Of a stretch of DNA of 64,000 bases, positions 60,359 through 64,000 are shown piece by piece. How positions within the stretch are numbered: the stretch's first letter is position 1; each line of letters opens with the position of its first letter. The position numbers and the translations under genes were made by a program. The notes below the pieces were generated by a model that was not told the DNA's origin, did no database searches, and saw nothing but the letters and a program-made list of their open reading frames with translations. This DNA comes from Anaerolineaceae bacterium. Its GTDB lineage: Bacteria > Chloroflexota > Anaerolineae > Aggregatilineales > Phototrophicaceae. The stretch is from NCBI GenBank assembly GCA_020634165.1, contig JACKCF010000001.1, positions 1,426,001 to 1,490,000 of the forward strand, read 5' to 3'.

Positions 60359-63300
60359 ATGGCCACGACAGTCATTCAGGCGCAGATGGGTGGTGGCAAA
60401 ACAGCCGCTGCCTTACAGCGCATACAATCTGTACTGGCGACCAGCGAAATGCGTATGCCGCGTATCTGGGTGCTGCTGGCCAGCCGTCGCCAGGAGTTCG
60501 CTTTCCGCGAGCGCATGATGGCCGAGCTATCGCCAGCCAATGCCGTTTTCTTCAATGTCGAATTCTTCAACTTCTATCAACTCAACAGCCGCCTGCTGAA
60601 TCTGGCTGGGCAGCCGCCTTTCCGCATCAACGAATCTGCTCGAATGGGCGTCCTGCGTCGGGTCGTGGATCAACTCGTTCAACAGGGCAGTTTGCAGGTT
60701 TATGATCGCATTGCCGGCACGTCCGGCTTTTTGCGCGCCATAGCGGCCCTCATTGACGAACTCAAGCAGAACCGCGTCTACCCAGAGCAGTTCCAGAACG
60801 CTGCACAGAATGCCAAAGATCATGATTTAGCGCGAATCTATGCGGCTTATCAGACGATGCTGCAACAGCATCATCTGGCGGATCGTGAAGGTGAAGGCTG
60901 GCTGGCACTGGAAGCCGTTGAGAAGATGCCGACGCTGGCGAGCAATCTCGACCTGCTGCTCGTCGATGGCTATGACCAGTTCACGCCTGTACAGGCAGAA
61001 CTCGTCGCCGAGCTTTCCAGACAGGTCAAGCACACCGTCGTGACGCTGACCGCCTTGTCCGATGAAGCCACTCGCGTTGGCCTGCGCTTCCAATATGCCC
61101 AGGATCAGCTAAAACGCTCCCACGAAGAACGCGGACTGCCGATTAATACCGAAATCATTTCATCTGCGTCTGCGATGGTGCGCGCTGCGGATTTGAACCA
61201 TCTTTCCAGGTCGCTTTTTGCACTCGATGGGACACAGCCTTCAAGTGGGGCCGTCCAACTCATTGAGGCTCCCGAACCCGCTGAAGAGACAGCAGCCGTT
61301 TTGCGAGCGGTCAAATCTCTGCTCGTTACGGACCAGGCTGAACCGGATGACATTCTGGTTGTCGTCCGTGATTGGCCTCGTTATCAGGCACATATTGCGA
61401 CCTACACGCAGCTTTATGACTTGCCCGTTTTGCGCCATCAAGGCCAATCCATCGCCCAAAATCCCGTTATAGTGACGCTCATGCGCTTGCTGCAACTGGC
61501 TGACGGTCCCTATGATGCTGACCAACCGGACAAGGGCTTCCGTCGCCGCGATGTGGTCGATTTGCTGCGGTCTCCCTATCTGCGCGTCCCAGGCTTTGCG
61601 GATGATGCCTCGATTGATCTGCTGGATCGCGTCAGCCGAGAAAATCATGTCCTCAGTGGCCGTGACGAGTGGGATGTTGCTACCGAGCCTGAACAGGTCG
61701 CTCCTTATGATCGCGACGAAGAGGCTGACGACGAACAAGTTGAACGCGACTTCGCGCAGTTATCCACGATTTCGGTAGACCTTGAGACATTTTTTGACGC
61801 TGTGACGCCACCCGCCAGCGGAACCCTTGAGCAGTTTGTCGCCTGGGTTGATGGCCTCATCGGGCCGGACAGCCTCGACGATGGTGACGCTGATGAAGCC
61901 TATGACGAGGATAAGCCGGAATCGCTCGATTTCAGCATGATCGCCTGCATTCGGGAAGGGCAGGAAGCGCATACGGTTCAACGCGATCTCACAGCCATCT
62001 CTACGTTTAAGCAAATCCTGCGCGGCTTCCTGGAAACGGAATTATTGCTGCAATCCATTGGCGGCGCATCTGACGAGCAGACCTGGCAGGCATTCTTCGC
62101 GGATTTGCAGCTTGCTGTCAAAAATGCCGCTCCTGAAAATGGCTCAAGCAGTCGCAGCGGGCGCGTCCTGATCGCCAGTGCGACCGAAGCGCGCGGCTTG
62201 CCACATAAGCACGTGTTTATCATGGGCATGGCTGAGGGTGTTTTTCCGATGCCTGTTCACGAAGATACCTTCTATCTCGATAGCGAACGCTTGGCCCTCC
62301 GTGATCGCGGTGTGCTGCTTAAAACAGGCAGTGAACGCAGCGATGACGATGGCCTGTTCTACGAACTCATCAATCTGGCCCAGCAGACCCTGACGCTTTC
62401 CCGGCCAACAGTCCGCGACGGCAAAAATTGGAATCCCAGCCATCTGTGGCGGCATGTGCTTGATGCCTTTGACGCCAACACCCTGCCTTTGACGCGCTAT
62501 GGCGTCGGTGAAGTCGTTCCTGGCCAATCGGTTGCATCAAGTGATGAGGCATTGTTGGCAGCCATCGCCGATGAACAAGCGATGGGCTTGCGCGCTTTTC
62601 TCCTGAGCGATCAGCCGGAATTGTGGGCGCATGTCATGCACAACATTGCCATCGAACAGGGCCGCATGTCACGTCAGTCGCACGATGTTTTCACAGGCAA
62701 AATTACTCATCCCGACCTGATAGCTGATGTTCAGTCACAGCTTGGCCCTAATCGGCGCTGGTCGGCCAGCCAACTCAATGAATACGGTGCCTGTGCCTTT
62801 CGCTTCTTCGCCAAACGGATGCTGCGCCTCGAAGCGCTCGAAGAAGAGGATGAAGGGCTGGATGCCCTGCAACTGGGTTCACTCAATCATGCCATTCTGG
62901 AAGGCACCTATCGTCAGTTGATGCAGGATGACATCGCTATCAGCCCTGATGAAGATGCCCTGCAAGAGGTATTGCTCATTCTCGAAGAAATTGCCGAGGA
63001 GCAGTTCGCCCTCGCACCGAAGCACTATAACTTCCGCCCGACAGCCCGCTGGTCCCAGGAACAGCAGGTTATTTTACGTCGCCTGCGCCTGATGCTTCAG
63101 CTAGATTTCAGCGACAAGGCACCTTTGTTTACGGAAAATCTCCAGCGCCTGCCCTATGAAATGGAACTGCGTTTTGGCTTCCCGGACACGGAAAATATCA
63201 CGATCTCGGTCGATGACGAGGAATCCATTTTTGTGCGCGGTGCCATCGACCGCATCGACCGCATCGGCGACAAACTCTATGTCATTGACTACAAGACCGG

Positions 63301-63661
63301 CTCAACGAAAATCGACACCAAAGAGATGGAAGCAGGCCGCAACTTCCAGATGATGCTTTATCTCCTGGCCCTGGATGCCATCCTCAAACAGCGCGGAATA
63401 GATAATTTGCAGGTTGGCGGCGGCTTTTTCTGGCATATTCGCAACCAGACCGACAGCGGCAAGCTCGATATTTCAGCAACTGTCATCGACCAGCCGGAAA
63501 TTGCCAGCGCGCGTGTGCACCTGGCGCGGCATCTGCGCAATGCGCGTAAGGCCGATTTCCGTGTGCAGCCGCCCAAACAGGAAAAGGGTCGCTGTACCAG
63601 CTATTGCGACTACTATCAGCTTTGCCGTTTGTCCGTCATCAACCAGCGTAAATACGATTAG
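60359..63661 (+). CDS. addB: AddB-like helicase/nuclease subunit
   Basis: With AddA, AddB processes double-strand breaks for recombination. The 1100-residue protein has an N-terminal UvrD-like ATPase fold with Walker A AQMGGGKT (about 8-15), a long helical middle, and a C-terminal PD-(D/E)xK nuclease with RGAIDRID and VIDYKTGST. Four cysteines fit the family's iron-sulphur clasp: one in GACAFRFF (about 811) and C1079, C1083 and C1089 in the tail. The spacing C-x3-C-x5-C differs by one residue from the C-x2-C-x5-C I expect. addA starts 12 bases downstream. Confidence 0.9.
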   Translation: MATTVIQAQMGGGKTAAALQRIQSVLATSEMRMPRIWVLLASRRQEFAFRERMMAELSPANAVFFNVEFFNFYQLNSRLLNLAGQPPFRINESARMGVLRRVVDQLVQQGSLQVYDRIAGTSGFLRAIAALIDELKQNRVYPEQFQNAAQNAKDHDLARIYAAYQTMLQQHHLADREGEGWLALEAVEKMPTLASNLDLLLVDGYDQFTPVQAELVAELSRQVKHTVVTLTALSDEATRVGLRFQYAQDQLKRSHEERGLPINTEIISSASAMVRAADLNHLSRSLFALDGTQPSSGAVQLIEAPEPAEETAAVLRAVKSLLVTDQAEPDDILVVVRDWPRYQAHIATYTQLYDLPVLRHQGQSIAQNPVIVTLMRLLQLADGPYDADQPDKGFRRRDVVDLLRSPYLRVPGFADDASIDLLDRVSRENHVLSGRDEWDVATEPEQVAPYDRDEEADDEQVERDFAQLSTISVDLETFFDAVTPPASGTLEQFVAWVDGLIGPDSLDDGDADEAYDEDKPESLDFSMIACIREGQEAHTVQRDLTAISTFKQILRGFLETELLLQSIGGASDEQTWQAFFADLQLAVKNAAPENGSSSRSGRVLIASATEARGLPHKHVFIMGMAEGVFPMPVHEDTFYLDSERLALRDRGVLLKTGSERSDDDGLFYELINLAQQTLTLSRPTVRDGKNWNPSHLWRHVLDAFDANTLPLTRYGVGEVVPGQSVASSDEALLAAIADEQAMGLRAFLLSDQPELWAHVMHNIAIEQGRMSRQSHDVFTGKITHPDLIADVQSQLGPNRRWSASQLNEYGACAFRFFAKRMLRLEALEEEDEGLDALQLGSLNHAILEGTYRQLMQDDIAISPDEDALQEVLLILEEIAEEQFALAPKHYNFRPTARWSQEQQVILRRLRLMLQLDFSDKAPLFTENLQRLPYEMELRFGFPDTENITISVDDEESIFVRGAIDRIDRIGDKLYVIDYKTGSTKIDTKEMEAGRNFQMMLYLLALDAILKQRGIDNLQVGGGFFWHIRNQTDSGKLDISATVIDQPEIASARVHLARHLRNARKADFRVQPPKQEKGRCTSYCDYYQLCRLSVINQRKYD

Positions 63662-63673
63662 CCGGGGGATAGT

Positions 63674-64000
63674 ATGCAATTCACACCGGAGCAATCGACG
63701 GCGGTTTACACCCATGACAAAAACCTGATCGTGGTCGCTGGCGCAGGGTCTGGGAAGACGCGCGTATTGGTCGAGCGCTATCTGGCCATGCTTGAAGCGA
63801 ATCCCGACTGGCCCCTGACCGCATTGGTGGCAATTACCTTCACCAAAGAAGCCGCCCTGGAAATGACCAATCGCGTTCGCGAACGTCTGGAACAGTGCCT
63901 GCACGAGGTTGAACTGGCTGTGAAGCCACGCTGGCAGACATTGCTTTCCCAGATGGACAGCGCCCGTATCGGCACGATTCATAGCCTTTGTGGGGACATT
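63674..64000 (+). CDS. addA: AddA-like helicase subunit (UvrD superfamily), 5' part
   Basis: The frame is open from ATG 63674 to the right edge (109 codons), so the gene is cut by the window. The start shows superfamily 1 helicase motifs: Q motif FTPEQSTAV, Walker A VAGAGSGKT, motif Ia ITFTKEAALEMTNRVRERL and motif Ib IGTIHSLCG. Position behind addB identifies it as AddA rather than UvrD or PcrA; the C-terminal nuclease domain is outside the window. GGGGGA lies just upstream of the ATG. Confidence 0.9.
   Translation, partial: MQFTPEQSTAVYTHDKNLIVVAGAGSGKTRVLVERYLAMLEANPDWPLTALVAITFTKEAALEMTNRVRERLEQCLHEVELAVKPRWQTLLSQMDSARIGTIHSLCGDI

Overview
The window looks like chromosomal DNA of a free-living, probably aerobic, heterotrophic Chloroflexota bacterium, most likely Anaerolineae-related. 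This is inferred from gene content: a serine hydroxymethyltransferase/T-protein fusion, an EF-G paralogue, a DUF3048 lipoprotein with Thr-Pro linkers, a GH57 branching enzyme with a short-type glucan phosphorylase, and a SCO1-type copper chaperone that implies a haem-copper oxidase. I saw no rRNA, tRNA, CRISPR array, insertion sequence or phage gene. Coding density is high, most genes are single or in short operons, and promoters fit the sigma-70 type (TTGNNN, 16-18 bp, TATAAT-like). Many genes end at strong intrinsic hairpins, often shared by convergent pairs.

Region 1 (1-20 kb) is housekeeping. It holds a pentapeptide-repeat fragment, a cation/Ca2+ exchanger, queG, a DUF2785 protein, a GT1 glycosyltransferase with a TPR protein, gdhA with a palindromic operator-like site, uvrA, a DUF3048 lipoprotein, a PIG-L deacetylase, a small TPR/TM protein, an orphan phosphate-binding-like lipoprotein coupled to tgt, a MurF-alanine racemase fusion, and a SCO1 protein.

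Region 2 (20-29 kb) is glycine and one-carbon metabolism. A complete glycine riboswitch (promoter, single aptamer, terminator) precedes gcvH-gcvPA-gcvPB. A two-helix RCK/TrkA-N protein follows, and then, on the other strand, one 1045-residue polypeptide joining SHMT to T-protein. Between its two enzymes lies what reads as a decayed second GcvT-like module. Together these genes supply H, P and T proteins plus SHMT; the lipoamide dehydrogenase (L protein) is not in the window.

Region 3 (29-48.6 kb) holds an EF-G paralogue, ftsH, a secreted PD40/TolB-like protein built from a recent 906-bp tandem duplication, an unknown protein, a SPATA20/YyaL thioredoxin-domain protein, an exonuclease, an Eis-like acetyltransferase, a small unknown gene, a TPR lytic transglycosylase, a single-domain response regulator, and a NatA/NatB-like ABC exporter operon with two permeases.

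Region 4 (48.6-56.7 kb) is a glycogen locus: glgP, a free-standing 98-residue CBM48 protein, glgA-glgC, and a GH57 branching enzyme. Region 5 (56.7-64 kb) has a soluble PAS histidine kinase with its response regulator, a divergent paralogous response regulator, and a NERD-like membrane protein directly upstream of addB and the start of addA, which runs off the end. The most interesting items are the SHMT/GcvT-like/GcvT architecture, the altered P-loop of the MurF-Alr fusion, the mosaic tandem duplication, the filter-less RCK protein and the NERD-addBA linkage.
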